Assembly (NCBI RefSeq): GCF_017939705.1
Contig: NZ_JAGKSQ010000001.1
Coordinates: 62,001-126,000, forward strand
Direction: 5' to 3'
Origin: Halalkalibacter suaedae
GTDB lineage: Bacteria > Bacillota > Bacilli > Bacillales > Bacillaceae_D
DNA: 64,000 nt
Shown: positions 9,901 through 18,138 of the stretch, piece after piece
Position numbering within the stretch: the stretch's first letter is position 1
Layout: the number at the start of each line of letters is the position of its first letter
The notes under the pieces: generated by a model
The model's database searches: none
What the model was told of the DNA's origin: nothing
The model's input: only the letters and a program-made list of their open reading frames with translations
Position numbers and translations under genes: made by a program

Positions 9901-10055
9901 GCCGGGTTATTGTTAATAAGAACGACTTCAATTCCTTCTTCTCTTAAGGCTAAGCATGCTTGTGTTCCTGCATAATCAAATTCTGCCGCCTGCCCAATGA
10001 CAATTGGTCCTGACCCGATAACTAATACTTTTTTTAGATGTGAATATTTAGGCAT
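6909..10055 (-). CDS. carB: Carbamoyl-phosphate synthase large subunit, arginine-specific
   Basis: A 1048-residue synthase made of two homologous ATP-grasp halves, each starting with a KxLxLGSGPIxIGQ signature (near 10 and 560), followed by a C-terminal allosteric region. It makes carbamoyl phosphate from bicarbonate, ammonia and two ATP. Its place inside the arg cluster, not a pyr operon, marks it as the arginine-pathway enzyme. It overlaps carA by 8 bases, which suggests translational coupling of the two subunits. Confidence 0.97.
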   Translation of the reverse strand: MPKYSHLKKVLVIGSGPIVIGQAAEFDYAGTQACLALREEGIEVVLINNNPATVMTDESCADRVYFEPLTIESVEAILQKEKPDGILATLGGQTGLNLAMDLHDHGLLGKYQVELLGTPIESIRKGEDREAFRALMHELGEPVPDSDIVTTAQAAIDFANKVDYPIIVRPAYTLGGAGGGIAANEDELKRIIKAGLSLSPISQCLIEKSIAGFKEIEYEVMRDGNDTCITICNMENIDPVGIHTGDSIVVAPSQTLTDVEYQMLRSVSVKIIRALGIVGGCNIQFALDPNSKQYYLIEVNPRVSRSSALASKATGYPIARMAAKVSLGYNLHELINPVTGHTYASFEPALDYIVVKFPRWPFDKFVHAERKLGTQMKATGEVMAIERNLEAAIQKAVRSLELKTDGLTLPTVSKKTTEQLWDLVINPDDRRFFVLLELLRRGVSLKEIHEQTLVNEFFLKSFARLVELEKEIQAISFIDIDVEFLKKIKKTGFSDQWLASVWNIEEKVVRQKRKELSLFPSYKMVDTCAGEFQASTAYFYSSWSGESDVDTASDKKKILLLGSGPIRIGQGIEFDYCSVQGIKSLHQLGYEAIMMNNNPETVSTDYATADRLYFEPLTVEDVLHVIELEQVEGVIVQLGGQTAISLVEGLEQAGVKLYGTNLDTIDQLEDRGRFYSFMQEVNVPHIPGVTAENGEDALNQANEIGYPVLIRPSYVIGGQGMMLFQSKQEFVDYLADEEQVISYPLLIDAYYQGTELEIDALTDGKNICIGGMFEHVERAGVHSGDSIAVTPPYSITDEVKELVYTYTKRIAQGMDFKGIFNIQFVHFQEKLYVIEINPRASRTVPILSKISKQPLIDYTVRLLLGETLESLHLAEGYLPDPGFYTVKAPVFSYQKLAGLDPLLEAEMKSTGELMSMSDNLDEAFLKAFVWSQSKPKFFTQKGSIFIDIAQEHQEEFSKYKGKLEQYGFDLVENSFDDWVQSNEAIALISLPKLGTKEGTVKRQEALKQRCAVISELTTLEMMLRAMNVKKQQYHAIQDWWVKEKEFIN

Positions 10056-11127
10056 ATACGTTCTCTCTCCCCTTATGTTGAAGCATTTCTATAAAAACTT
10101 GAAAGAGTTGGTCACTATCGGAAGGACCTGGATGTGCTTCAGGATGAAATTGTACAGTGAAAATAGGATGCTTTGTATGAATAAGACCTTCAATTGATTG
10201 ATCATTAATATTCATATAACGAGCTTCAAATCCAGTACCCGCTAATGATTCTTCTTTGACAACATAACTATGGTTTTGTGATGTCATATACACTTGCTTT
10301 GTCTCCATATCAATAACTGGCTGATTCGCCCCTCGGTGACCAAACGTTAATTTCTCCGTATCTCCCCCAAATGCAAGTGCAAGTAGTTGATGTCCTAAAC
10401 AAATTCCCATCGTTGGAAATTGTTCAGCTACTTTCTTAATTGTTGGTAGAAGAGATTCTAGTTGCTTGGGATTTCCAGGTCCATTTGAATAAAGGACACC
10501 GTCAGGGTTTAATTGTTTTATTTCTTGTTCAGTTGTTTGATATGGAACCAAAGTCACCTTACAACCATTTTTCACTAATGAATCAACTATTGACTTTTTA
10601 TAACCAAAATCAACTAAGACAATATGATGATCTCCTGTACCAAAGGTTTGCGGCTCATCACATGATACTGTTGGCACAACATCGATTTGATCAAGAGAGG
10701 TATACTTATCAAATGACAGAGTCGATGGATCTGTTGTGATAATCGCCCGCATATCACCGTGCTCACGAATGCGTTTCACAATGGCTCTAGTATCTACCCC
10801 ACTAACGACTGGGACACCGTGCCCTTCACAATAAGAAAGTAGAGAAGACCCTGATTCATAGTGGTAGCCCTCACTAGATAACTCACTTACAATCAGTGCA
10901 TCGACCTGTGGAATCACACTTTCAAAATCAGATTCATTAATACCGTAATTGCCAATTAACGGATACGTAAACACAACCATCTGGCCTTTAAAAGATGGAT
11001 CTGATAAAACCTCTTGGTACCCCGTCATTCCAGTGAAAAATACAATTTCTCCATGTACCTCTGTCTGATTACTATGAATGATACCTTCAAACATTTCCCC
11101 ACTCTCTAACACGATAAATCCTTTCAT
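10048..11127 (-). CDS. carA: Carbamoyl-phosphate synthase small (glutaminase) subunit
   Basis: A 359-residue glutamine amidotransferase that feeds ammonia to CarB. The N-terminal CPSase domain (FTGMTGYQEVLSDPS) is followed by a class I GATase with nucleophile Cys in GICLGHQ and the His-Glu pair in FHPEAHPGP. Start is the ATG at 11127 behind a GGGGTGGGG stretch. The 124-base gap to argD holds an ArgR-like box, so carAB-argF may have its own arginine-regulated promoter. Confidence 0.97.
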   Translation of the reverse strand: MKGFIVLESGEMFEGIIHSNQTEVHGEIVFFTGMTGYQEVLSDPSFKGQMVVFTYPLIGNYGINESDFESVIPQVDALIVSELSSEGYHYESGSSLLSYCEGHGVPVVSGVDTRAIVKRIREHGDMRAIITTDPSTLSFDKYTSLDQIDVVPTVSCDEPQTFGTGDHHIVLVDFGYKKSIVDSLVKNGCKVTLVPYQTTEQEIKQLNPDGVLYSNGPGNPKQLESLLPTIKKVAEQFPTMGICLGHQLLALAFGGDTEKLTFGHRGANQPVIDMETKQVYMTSQNHSYVVKEESLAGTGFEARYMNINDQSIEGLIHTKHPIFTVQFHPEAHPGPSDSDQLFQVFIEMLQHKGRENVYA

Positions 11128-11163
11128 TTCCCCACCCCACAAACGAATACTTATACTCAATTA

Positions 11164-11177
11164 CTAATTTTTATACA
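11164..11177 (-). promoter_or_regulatory. ArgR-like box upstream of carA
   Basis: On the minus strand TGTATAAAAATTAG, which differs in one base from the box before argC (TGTATAAAAATTAA) and fits TGNATWWWWATNCA apart from the last two positions. It lies 37 bases before the carA start. A TTGAAA with 17-base spacing to AGTAAT overlaps it and could be a weak promoter. Inferred operator, not proven. Confidence 0.5.
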
Positions 11178-11251
11178 TCCACTTTCAAAATCAAGTGCCC
11201 TAATCGCTCGTTATGCACCATTTTTAGGACACCATATATCTAGCTTTATAT

Positions 11252-12418
11252 TTAAGCGTGAATTTGTTGTTTGTTATCTGTCTTTGTTAGAACCTCTACT
11301 AAAATCGCCAATGCACTTTCTATTTGTTGCTCTGTCACGACTAATGGTGGAAGGATCCGAATAACGTTCGGTCCAGCAGGTAAAACAAGGAGACCACCCT
11401 CTCTACATGCTTTAATCATTGGAGCAACCTCGATCTCACACGCAATACCGATCATTAATCCAATTCCACGAACCTCTTTCACAATCGATAACGATGCTAG
11501 ATGCTGTTCAAGCTTCTTCATAAACCAATCACCTTTTGCGCTAACTGCTTTCAACATGTCTGCTGCAAAAACTTCTGTTAGTACAGCTTCAGCTGCTGCC
11601 ATTGCTAAAGGATTCCCTCCAAAGGTTGACCCATGACTTCCTGGTCCAAAGGCATCTTTAAGTGATGCTTTACCAACCATCGCTCCAACAGGGAATCCGT
11701 TGCCAAGGCCCTTAGCTAGAGTGAAAATGTCTGGTGATAATCCCCATTGCTCATAAGCAAAAGCTGTTCCTGTTCTCCCGATTCCAGTTTGTACCTCATC
11801 TATAATGAGAAGACAACCGTATGCTTCACAGATTTTCTTTAGAGCGTCAGCAAACTCCTGATCCATAAGACACACGCCACCCTCACCCTGTACAACCTCA
11901 ACCATTACAGCTGCAGTCTCATTTGTCACTGCCTCTTCTAATGCATGAATGTCGTTAAGGTCAATATACGTAAATTCCTGTAAAAGGGGACCAAACCCAG
12001 CATGAATTTTCTCCTGCCCTGTTGCCGCCATCGTTCCGAGCGTTCTACCGTGAAATGATTGATTTAATGTAACTATATGATGCTTACCTGTTGCTTTTCG
12101 AGCCAATTTAATCGCAGCCTCGTTTGCTTCGGCACCGCTATTTGAGAAGAAAACATAATCTCCAACACTGTGATCAACCAGCATTTGCGCAACCTTTTCT
12201 TGTCCCTCGAGCTGGAAAAGATTAGATACATGCCATAACTTTTCTAATTGCTTCTCAACAGAAGCCAACACCTTTGGATGACAATGTCCTAAGTTACACA
12301 CAGCAATTCCTGCAACAAAGTCTAAATATTCTTTTCCATCGACATCAGTTAAAACGGCTCCGCTTCCTTTTTCTGCTTGGATTTCCCATTTTGCGTATGT
12401 TGGAAAAAGTGCACTCAT
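11252..12418 (-). CDS. argD: Acetylornithine aminotransferase
   Basis: A 388-residue class III PLP aminotransferase that makes N-acetylornithine. Signatures: [25 protein letters not shown], the [16 protein letters not shown]-aspartate segment and the Schiff-base lysine in TLAKGLGNG. The ATG follows AAGGAGG. It lies 18 bases after argB. Confidence 0.97.
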   Translation of the reverse strand: MSALFPTYAKWEIQAEKGSGAVLTDVDGKEYLDFVAGIAVCNLGHCHPKVLASVEKQLEKLWHVSNLFQLEGQEKVAQMLVDHSVGDYVFFSNSGAEANEAAIKLARKATGKHHIVTLNQSFHGRTLGTMAATGQEKIHAGFGPLLQEFTYIDLNDIHALEEAVTNETAAVMVEVVQGEGGVCLMDQEFADALKKICEAYGCLLIIDEVQTGIGRTGTAFAYEQWGLSPDIFTLAKGLGNGFPVGAMVGKASLKDAFGPGSHGSTFGGNPLAMAAAEAVLTEVFAADMLKAVSAKGDWFMKKLEQHLASLSIVKEVRGIGLMIGIACEIEVAPMIKACREGGLLVLPAGPNVIRILPPLVVTEQQIESALAILVEVLTKTDNKQQIHA

Positions 12419-12436
12419 TATTAGTCCTCCTTATGA

Positions 12437-13219
12437 TTAAACATGTGCCTTCACCTTTGACTTCACTATTACCGTTCCTTTAACTGAACCGTCTTTTCCA
12501 ACTGTCGTAGCTTTACCATTCATAATCATAACTGATTGAAGTGTATCCGTTAGCGTTGATAAAGCCGCTCTAACCTTTGGAATCATTCCGCCATAAATGG
12601 TACCGTCTGAAATATAATTTTCGATTTCAGTTGCGGTTACTTGGTCTAGACACTTGCCATCTTTCAATATTCCATCAACATCAGTGACAAAAACAAGCTG
12701 TTCAGCTTCTAGCTCTTTGGCAACAGCTCCAGCTGCACTGTCTGCATTCACATTGTAATGTGTTCCACTTTCATTGATTCCTATAGGAGCTATAACAGGG
12801 ATCAGTTGTTGATCCATAAGTGAGTTTAATAGAGTTGTGTTAATCATGATTGGTTCTCCAACAAAACCAAGCATTCCCTCATTAACCGCCCTCACTTCTA
12901 TTAATTTCCCATCACAACCAGAAAGGCCTACTGCTAAGCCACCTGCTCGTTGTATACTTGTGACAACCTGTTTGTTTACTTTTCCACAAAGCACCATCTC
13001 AGCTGTTTCTAATACTTCTGATGTTGTTTTACGAAGACCATCTACAAACTCGGATTTAATATCTAATTTTTGGAGCATTTCATTAATCGCCGGGCCACCA
13101 CCATGAACAATAATAGGCCTTTTTCCGGCTTGTTGCATATTGACAACACTTTGGAAAAATTCATTTGAAAGCTCTGAAATTGTACTCCCGCCACACTTAA
13201 TGACAACAATCTCTCTCAA
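12437..13219 (-). CDS. argB: Acetylglutamate kinase
   Basis: A 260-residue amino acid kinase that phosphorylates N-acetylglutamate. It has KCGGS near the N-terminus, HGGGPAINEML and NVNADSAAGAVA. The start codon is TTG at 13219 behind GGGGAG; an in-frame stop lies only three codons upstream, so no other start is possible. Length and motifs are complete. Confidence 0.96.
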   Translation of the reverse strand: MREIVVIKCGGSTISELSNEFFQSVVNMQQAGKRPIIVHGGGPAINEMLQKLDIKSEFVDGLRKTTSEVLETAEMVLCGKVNKQVVTSIQRAGGLAVGLSGCDGKLIEVRAVNEGMLGFVGEPIMINTTLLNSLMDQQLIPVIAPIGINESGTHYNVNADSAAGAVAKELEAEQLVFVTDVDGILKDGKCLDQVTATEIENYISDGTIYGGMIPKVRAALSTLTDTLQSVMIMNGKATTVGKDGSVKGTVIVKSKVKAHV

Positions 13220-13246
13220 TTTATGTCAACTCCCCAGTAAAAGCTT

Positions 13247-14479
13247 TTATGATCGGTAACCGGCATTGATTCGGACATAGTCATAGGATAGATCACAACC
13301 CCAAGCCTTTCCTTTGCCTTCTCCTATATGCAAGTCGACCTTAATTTTAATCGTATCATTCTCTTCCATATAGGCTTTGGCTTGTTCTTCAGAAAATGTC
13401 ACAGGTTGACTATTAATAAGTGTTTGAATAGGCCCAATGGCAATATTAATCGTCTCTGGATCTATTTCACAGCCACTGTAACCAACTGCACAAATAATAC
13501 GCCCCCAATTTGCATCGGTCCCATAAATTGCTGTTTTGACTAAATCAGAACCCACTACTTTTTTGGCGATTTTTCCAGCGTCCTCGTTTGACAGAGCTCC
13601 AGTTACTTCGACCTCAATTAGCTTGGTTGCCCCTTCACCATCTCTAGCAATTTGTTTAGCAAGTGACTCACATGTTTGCTGAAGTGCTTGATAGAAGTCA
13701 TCCCAGTCTGGATGTGTCGGAGTCAAGTAATCATTCTCTGCTAATCCAGAAGCCATTACAACGACCATATCATTCGTTGAAGTATCTCCATCCACTGTGA
13801 TGCGGTTAAATGTCTTGTTCGTTATATCCGATAATGCTTGTTGAAGAACCTCTGATTCAATTAATGCATCTGTAGTCACAAATGAAAGCATTGTTGCCAT
13901 ATTAGGGTTAATCATTCCAGACCCTTTTGCCACCCCACCTATTGAAATGGTTTTTCCATTTACTTTTGTTTGGTAGCATACTCTCTTGTTAATTGTATCT
14001 GTAGTTAAGATCGCTTGATTAAAGGCCACTGCCGCTTCCTCTGTTGATTCAGGTTGTAAGTTCAAAATACCTGCTGTTATCTTATCCATCGGCATGTATT
14101 CTCCAATGACACCTGTCGAAGTAACAGCTGTATAATGCTCAGGAATATTAAAATGCATCGCACTTTCCCTTCGCATTAAATATGCATCCTCAATCCCTCG
14201 TTTTCCCGTACAAGCATTAGCATTTCCGCTATTCACGACAATTGCTTGAAGCTTCCCTTCTTCGGCAATGCTTTCTTTCGTCACTTTGATAGGTGCAGCC
14301 TGTATTCTGTTGCACGTATACACAGCTGCTGTTGTTGCAGGTACCTCACAGAAAATTGCTCCTAAATCATATCGTTTTCGTTTCACACCCGTATGTATCC
14401 CAACGGCTGAGAACCCTTTTGGTGTAACAATGCTGCCATTTTCAAGTTCTGTAACTGTATTAGCAACGATTCCTTTCAT
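13247..14479 (-). CDS. argJ: Bifunctional ornithine acetyltransferase / N-acetylglutamate synthase
   Basis: A 410-residue precursor that self-cleaves before the threonine in the conserved ATMLSF site (near residue 192). It transfers acetyl from N-acetylornithine to glutamate and, in bifunctional forms, also acetylates glutamate from acetyl-CoA. Absence of an argA here fits the cyclic pathway. The ATG follows GGAAGGTGG, 17 bases after argC. Confidence 0.96.
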   Translation of the reverse strand: MKGIVANTVTELENGSIVTPKGFSAVGIHTGVKRKRYDLGAIFCEVPATTAAVYTCNRIQAAPIKVTKESIAEEGKLQAIVVNSGNANACTGKRGIEDAYLMRRESAMHFNIPEHYTAVTSTGVIGEYMPMDKITAGILNLQPESTEEAAVAFNQAILTTDTINKRVCYQTKVNGKTISIGGVAKGSGMINPNMATMLSFVTTDALIESEVLQQALSDITNKTFNRITVDGDTSTNDMVVVMASGLAENDYLTPTHPDWDDFYQALQQTCESLAKQIARDGEGATKLIEVEVTGALSNEDAGKIAKKVVGSDLVKTAIYGTDANWGRIICAVGYSGCEIDPETINIAIGPIQTLINSQPVTFSEEQAKAYMEENDTIKIKVDLHIGEGKGKAWGCDLSYDYVRINAGYRS

Positions 14480-14496
14480 GATGAACCACCTTCCTA

Positions 14497-15534
14497 TTAA
14501 GGATACATCGGAACAATAGCTAAACCTGTTCCCTCTTCATATCCATTCATTACATTGAAATTTTGAATTGCCTGACCTGCTGCACCTTTTACTACATTAT
14601 CAATAACTGAGACAACGGTTATTCGTTCTGTTCGTTCATCATAGGTAATACCGATATCACAATAATTACTTCCGTACACTTCTTTCGTAGAAGGGAATTG
14701 CCCCATTGGTCGTATCCTCACAAATGGTTCATCTGCGTATACTTGCTGATAAAGGGCTCTTAGTTCTTGCTCAGATGTTTTCTTACTTGCTTTCATATAC
14801 ATCGTTGACATAATTCCACGAACCATTGGAACAAGATGTGGTTGGAAGGTGACAGTCGTAACATTGTTGTTCCATCCGTTTAGAATTTGTTCGATTTCTG
14901 GTACATGTTTATGCTGGTTAATCTGATAAATTTTAAAATTTTCATTCATTTCACTATAATGAGTCATCATCGAAGCAGATCGTCCAGCTCCTGATGTTCC
15001 TGACTTTGCATCAATAATGATTGAATCGACATCAATTAACTGCTTCTTTACAAGTGGGGCTAGCCCGAGTAATGTTGCTGTCGGATAACAACCAGGGTTT
15101 GCTACTAATTTGGCTGAACGGATCTTTTCACGATTCCACTCTGTTAGACCATATACTGCCTGTGTTAGAACAGATTCAGAGGCCGCTTCTCTTTTATACC
15201 ATTTTGTATAAACAGTAGGATCTGTTAGTCGTAGATCTCCTGATAGATCAACGACCTGGCAACCTGCCCCGATCAATTGCTCTGACACTCCAGCAGAAAC
15301 CCCAGGAGGTGTCGCTAAAAAGATCACATCGACTTCATTTTTCACATTGCCTATATCAAGGGTTCTTAATTCTTGCTCGTAAATCGATGCAAGATGTGGA
15401 TACGATTCATGTATATTCATTCCTTCTTTTGATGAAGAATAAAGAACAATATCCTTGATATGTGGATGCAGGTTAAGTAGCCTTAATAACTCTGCACCAC
15501 CATAGCCTGTAGCACCAACAATACCAACTCTCAT
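14497..15534 (-). CDS. argC: N-acetyl-gamma-glutamyl-phosphate reductase
   Basis: A 345-residue NADPH-dependent reductase. It has the N-terminal dinucleotide motif GATGYGGAELLRLL and the active-site cysteine in ANPGCYPTA, with a C-terminal region typical of type 1 ArgC. The ATG follows GGGAGAGG. It is the first gene of the arginine operon, directly under an ArgR-controlled promoter. Confidence 0.97.
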   Translation of the reverse strand: MRVGIVGATGYGGAELLRLLNLHPHIKDIVLYSSSKEGMNIHESYPHLASIYEQELRTLDIGNVKNEVDVIFLATPPGVSAGVSEQLIGAGCQVVDLSGDLRLTDPTVYTKWYKREAASESVLTQAVYGLTEWNREKIRSAKLVANPGCYPTATLLGLAPLVKKQLIDVDSIIIDAKSGTSGAGRSASMMTHYSEMNENFKIYQINQHKHVPEIEQILNGWNNNVTTVTFQPHLVPMVRGIMSTMYMKASKKTSEQELRALYQQVYADEPFVRIRPMGQFPSTKEVYGSNYCDIGITYDERTERITVVSVIDNVVKGAAGQAIQNFNVMNGYEEGTGLAIVPMYP

Positions 15535-15582
15535 TGCAACCTCTCCCTAATCCATTTTATCTCTTTTTTAGTCTTGCTACCC

Positions 15583-15611
15583 ATTATATCTATGTATAAA
15601 AATTAATTCAA
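15583..15611 (-). promoter_or_regulatory. Arginine operon promoter
   Basis: On the minus strand: -35 TTGAAT, exactly 17 bases, -10 TATAAT, about 50 bases upstream of argC. It is the best sigma-A promoter in this part of the window. An ArgR-like box occupies the spacer. Confidence 0.85.
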
Positions 15612-15626
15612 CTGTATTTTTATTTT
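15593..15626 (-). promoter_or_regulatory. Two tandem ArgR boxes over the argC promoter
   Basis: On the plus strand TGTATAAAAATTAA at 15593-15606 (one mismatch to TGNATWWWWATNCA) and TGTATTTTTATTTT at 15613-15626 (two mismatches). The centres are 20 bases apart, about two helical turns, as expected for adjacent half-operators bound by hexameric ArgR. The first covers the -10/-35 spacer, so arginine-loaded ArgR would block RNA polymerase. Confidence 0.65.
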
Positions 15627-15794
15627 ATTTCTGCCCATTTTAAAATTTCAGAACATTATATTTCTAGCTCACTTTTTCTGTGTCTGTCATCTTCTTAAAA
15701 AATGGACTTTAGATTAAATGAGCCCGGGGCAAAAGTATTTGAACTAACTTAACCCCCCCACAACGTAGGATGGCGTAAGGACATCGCTCCGAAA

Positions 15795-15840
15795 TAAAAA
15801 AAATGCTACAAAAAGGTCTCGTTAGACCATTTGCAGCATT
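15795..15840 (-). terminator. Terminator of the ctaG-sco1-redoxin unit
   Basis: Hairpin with arms AATGCTGCAAATGGTCT and AGACCTTTTTGTAGCATT, followed on the minus strand by a run of eight T. It begins 6 bases after the stop of the UGA-containing redoxin gene, which shows that transcription continues to the end of the second half of that gene. The rest of the gap up to argC (15841-15845, and 15627-15794) holds nothing else I recognise. Confidence 0.85.
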
Positions 15841-15845
15841 CTGTA

Positions 15846-16367
15846 TTATTTATTCATTTCTTCAAATTGTTCATGGATTAAGTTAGAGGTTGCCTCTATT
15901 TGCTCGCCCCATAAATCATTTTGTTGGCTGTAGATATACCTGCCATCTTTATCCAAAATACTGACTCCTCTATACGAGAGATCATCATTTCTCATTTCAA
16001 CATGTTCGAGCACTTCATATGTCTCATCTGTTAAAAAGGTTAGATTAAATCCTCCTGCATCCTTTAAGGCTTTAGAATTTTCAGGCGTGTCCACACTAAT
16101 TGCATAAATATCTGCATCAAGATCATCAAATAAATCCAAGTTCTCTTGCAACTGAACTAGTTGCTTCTGACAAAGTCCTCAGCCTACCTCTGTAAAATGA
16201 AATAAAATCGTTGCACGTTCCTTGTTAGTGAGTGTTACCTCTTCACCTTGCTCATTAACTACGACTAAGTCCCCTTCTGGAGCTTCTCCTTGTGTTGAAG
16301 AACCACACCCAGCTAATAATAGAAGAGAAAGGATAGCAAATACCCATAATTGTGTTGATCGTCGCAT
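15846..16367 (-). CDS. Putative selenocysteine-containing thioredoxin-fold lipoprotein (UGA = Sec63)
   Basis: Read with the in-frame UGA at 16181-16179 as selenocysteine, this is a 173-residue protein. It starts at an ATG behind GAGGTGG. The signal peptide ends LLLLAGC, so Cys21 would be lipidated and the protein faces outward. A redoxin (AhpC/TSA-like) domain follows: TILFHFTEVG-U-GLCQKQL, then YAISVDTPEN, FLTDETYEV and the late strand SILDKDGRYIY. The Sec and Cys66 form UxxC, where relatives would have CxxC. The two halves are in one frame with no other lesion, and the second half has no ribosome site of its own. It follows sco1 by 80 bases. Alternatives: a nonsense mutation or a sequencing error of a Cys codon. 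Confidence 0.65.
16148..16181 (-). promoter_or_regulatory. Candidate bacterial SECIS element with its UGA
   Basis: The UGA is 16181-16179. After 14 bases there is a hairpin: GCAACU, loop AGUUC, AGUUGC (16164-16148), a perfect 6-bp stem. The loop begins 20 bases after the UGA and has a G as its second base. These are the features described for bacterial SECIS elements that recruit SelB. It lies inside the coding sequence. It was found by eye; folding energy was not calculated. Confidence 0.55.
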
Positions 16368-16447
16368 ATTACCACCTCATTTCTTAAATCTTACAATAGC
16401 AATTAGTTTAATCTTCTAATCAGTATATCGTCAACTAAATTGCATGC

Positions 16448-17041
16448 TTACTCAATTGTTGCTTTTAAATCTGCAATAATGTCTTCTTGGTTAGCTTGAA
16501 GACCATTATATTTTCTAACAACCTTACCACTAGGATCAACTAAAAAGAAGCTTGTTGGATGAATAATATCTTCTTCACCTGGGTCTTGAACAACGGTCGC
16601 AAAGCTTTCCTTCGCAAATTCAGATATTTCATCGGAATTATAACCTGATAAAAAATGCCAAGAATTCAAGTCAGCACCTACATTGGTTCCATATGACTGC
16701 AATACTTCAGGTGAGTCCGTTTCTGGATCAACGGTAAAAGAAACAAATGTTACTGGTATCTCGTCGTTAAGCATGGCTGTTTGTAGTCTTTGCATATTTG
16801 GCGTCATCGTTGGGCAAACCGTTGGACATGAAGTGAAGATCATGTTTGCAAGCCAATACTGACCTTCAAGCTGCTCTGTTCCATAACCTTCGCCAGCTTC
16901 GTTAGTAAATTCAAATGGAGCGACCTGAATATCAGCACTTGAAATATCAAATTCTGACGACTTACCATTTCCAAGCTCATACACCCATCCACAGCCACTT
17001 AACACGAGAATGAGCAATAATGTTGCTACTATTTTTCTCAT
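16448..17041 (-). CDS. SCO1/SenC family copper-delivery lipoprotein
   Basis: A 197-residue lipoprotein (signal ending LVLSGC) with a thioredoxin-like SCO domain. It has the copper-binding CPTVC motif after MIFTS and the distal histidine in DIIHPTSFFLVDPSG. SCO proteins deliver copper to, or reduce the thiols of, the CuA site of cytochrome c oxidase. The start is the ATG at 17041 behind AAGGATGA; the open frame extends 15 codons further into the ctaG end without a ribosome site. It follows ctaG by 19 bases. Confidence 0.92.
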   Translation of the reverse strand: MRKIVATLLLILVLSGCGWVYELGNGKSSEFDISSADIQVAPFEFTNEAGEGYGTEQLEGQYWLANMIFTSCPTVCPTMTPNMQRLQTAMLNDEIPVTFVSFTVDPETDSPEVLQSYGTNVGADLNSWHFLSGYNSDEISEFAKESFATVVQDPGEEDIIHPTSFFLVDPSGKVVRKYNGLQANQEDIIADLKATIE

Positions 17042-17060
17042 AAAATCATCCTTATCTTTT

Positions 17061-17978
17061 CTATGGTCTAACAGTTGGAATATCACTAATTGTCAATGGG
17101 CCATCTTGTTGCTTTTCTTTCTTTAACCATTGTTTAAACACATAGCCAATCGCGATACCATATACAAGTTCTTGCATAACCTTCATCATAACTCCGGCTA
17201 GTTGCTGATCCATTCTCGCATCTAAAAAGGCAAAAGAACTTGGACCAGAAAAGAGGGTCATCGGAACATCAACACCACTCGGCAAACAATAAGACATTAC
17301 CGTTGCCCATATTGCAGGATCGGTGTAGGTACTATACATCGCTGAACCTGCAAAAATAATTAATGCACATGCTGGAGTAATTAATAGCCCATTCGCAAAA
17401 ATATAACCGATTCTCTTTAAATCTGACAACGGTGAAAGATTAGGAAGAGGCGCAATCATATGCCACCACATTAACAATGACGCAGCTAATAACAAGTATT
17501 CGTACAAGCTATGCAACACCGTTGCTTGCATTAAGGTGTCAAACATAAAAGGAAGATGGTAAAATGAAAAAAGCCCATTAAATAAAAAGAGTGCTACGAT
17601 TGGACTCCAAACAAATTTAAATATGTTCCCAAGTAATCGATTTTCATATTTATTAACGATCGCTTGTAAAAACCATGCTGGTAAGCCCAGCAAAATAAGA
17701 GGTGTTGCTACAAAGTATGCGAAAACCATCTGCAGCATATGGAAGCTAATCATCAAGTGACCAGCGATATATAGCGGACTTCCCCATCCTAAGTAAAGGG
17801 CGAGAAGTCCAAAGAGAAAGTAGATCTTTTGTCTATTTTTAACAGGTGTAGAACCACTAAAGCGATTCCGCCATTTTGTTATAAGTAAAAAGTAAACCAC
17901 AGCAACAACAATTAAACCAAGCAATAACTCCGGTGTCCATAATGCACGAAAGCCAAAGTTTTCATTAAGTTGCTCCAC
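17061..17978 (-). CDS. ctaG: Cytochrome c oxidase assembly factor CtaG (caa3 type)
   Basis: A 305-residue polytopic membrane protein with about seven hydrophobic segments and conserved histidines near helix ends (GHLMISFHMLQM, YHLPFMFD, LHSLYEY, WWHMIAPLPNLSPL). It belongs to the Bacillus CtaG family, needed for a functional caa3 oxidase. Start is GTG behind AAAGGAGG. First gene of a likely three-gene unit with sco1 and the UGA-containing redoxin. Confidence 0.92.
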   Translation of the reverse strand: MEQLNENFGFRALWTPELLLGLIVVAVVYFLLITKWRNRFSGSTPVKNRQKIYFLFGLLALYLGWGSPLYIAGHLMISFHMLQMVFAYFVATPLILLGLPAWFLQAIVNKYENRLLGNIFKFVWSPIVALFLFNGLFSFYHLPFMFDTLMQATVLHSLYEYLLLAASLLMWWHMIAPLPNLSPLSDLKRIGYIFANGLLITPACALIIFAGSAMYSTYTDPAIWATVMSYCLPSGVDVPMTLFSGPSSFAFLDARMDQQLAGVMMKVMQELVYGIAIGYVFKQWLKKEKQQDGPLTISDIPTVRP

Positions 17979-18033
17979 TTTATTTCCTCCTTTGTGGATA
18001 GATACTAACTAATTATGTCCATGCTAGTATCAT

Positions 18034-18061
18034 ATCATATCTCACAAAGAAATTATTTGAA
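18034..18061 (-). promoter_or_regulatory. Possible ctaG promoter
   Basis: Minus strand TTCAAA, 16 bases, TATGAT, about 55 bases before the ctaG GTG. A second TATGAT follows 5 bases later. Moderate match only. Confidence 0.4.
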
Positions 18062-18138
18062 CGAATCTAGACAATTTACGTTTTTTAGGTACTTTTTGTA
18101 CATGCTCTTCAATAGTCACAATACGAAAGGAAGATTGG

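Noticed and set aside
10440-10739. 99-codon frame on the plus strand inside carA
   Set aside because: It is antisense to a well-conserved enzyme and has no ribosome site.
15846-16151. Second half of the redoxin as a separate gene starting at TTG 16151
   Set aside because: No ribosome site; it is the direct in-frame continuation of the upstream frame, and the redoxin fold needs both halves.
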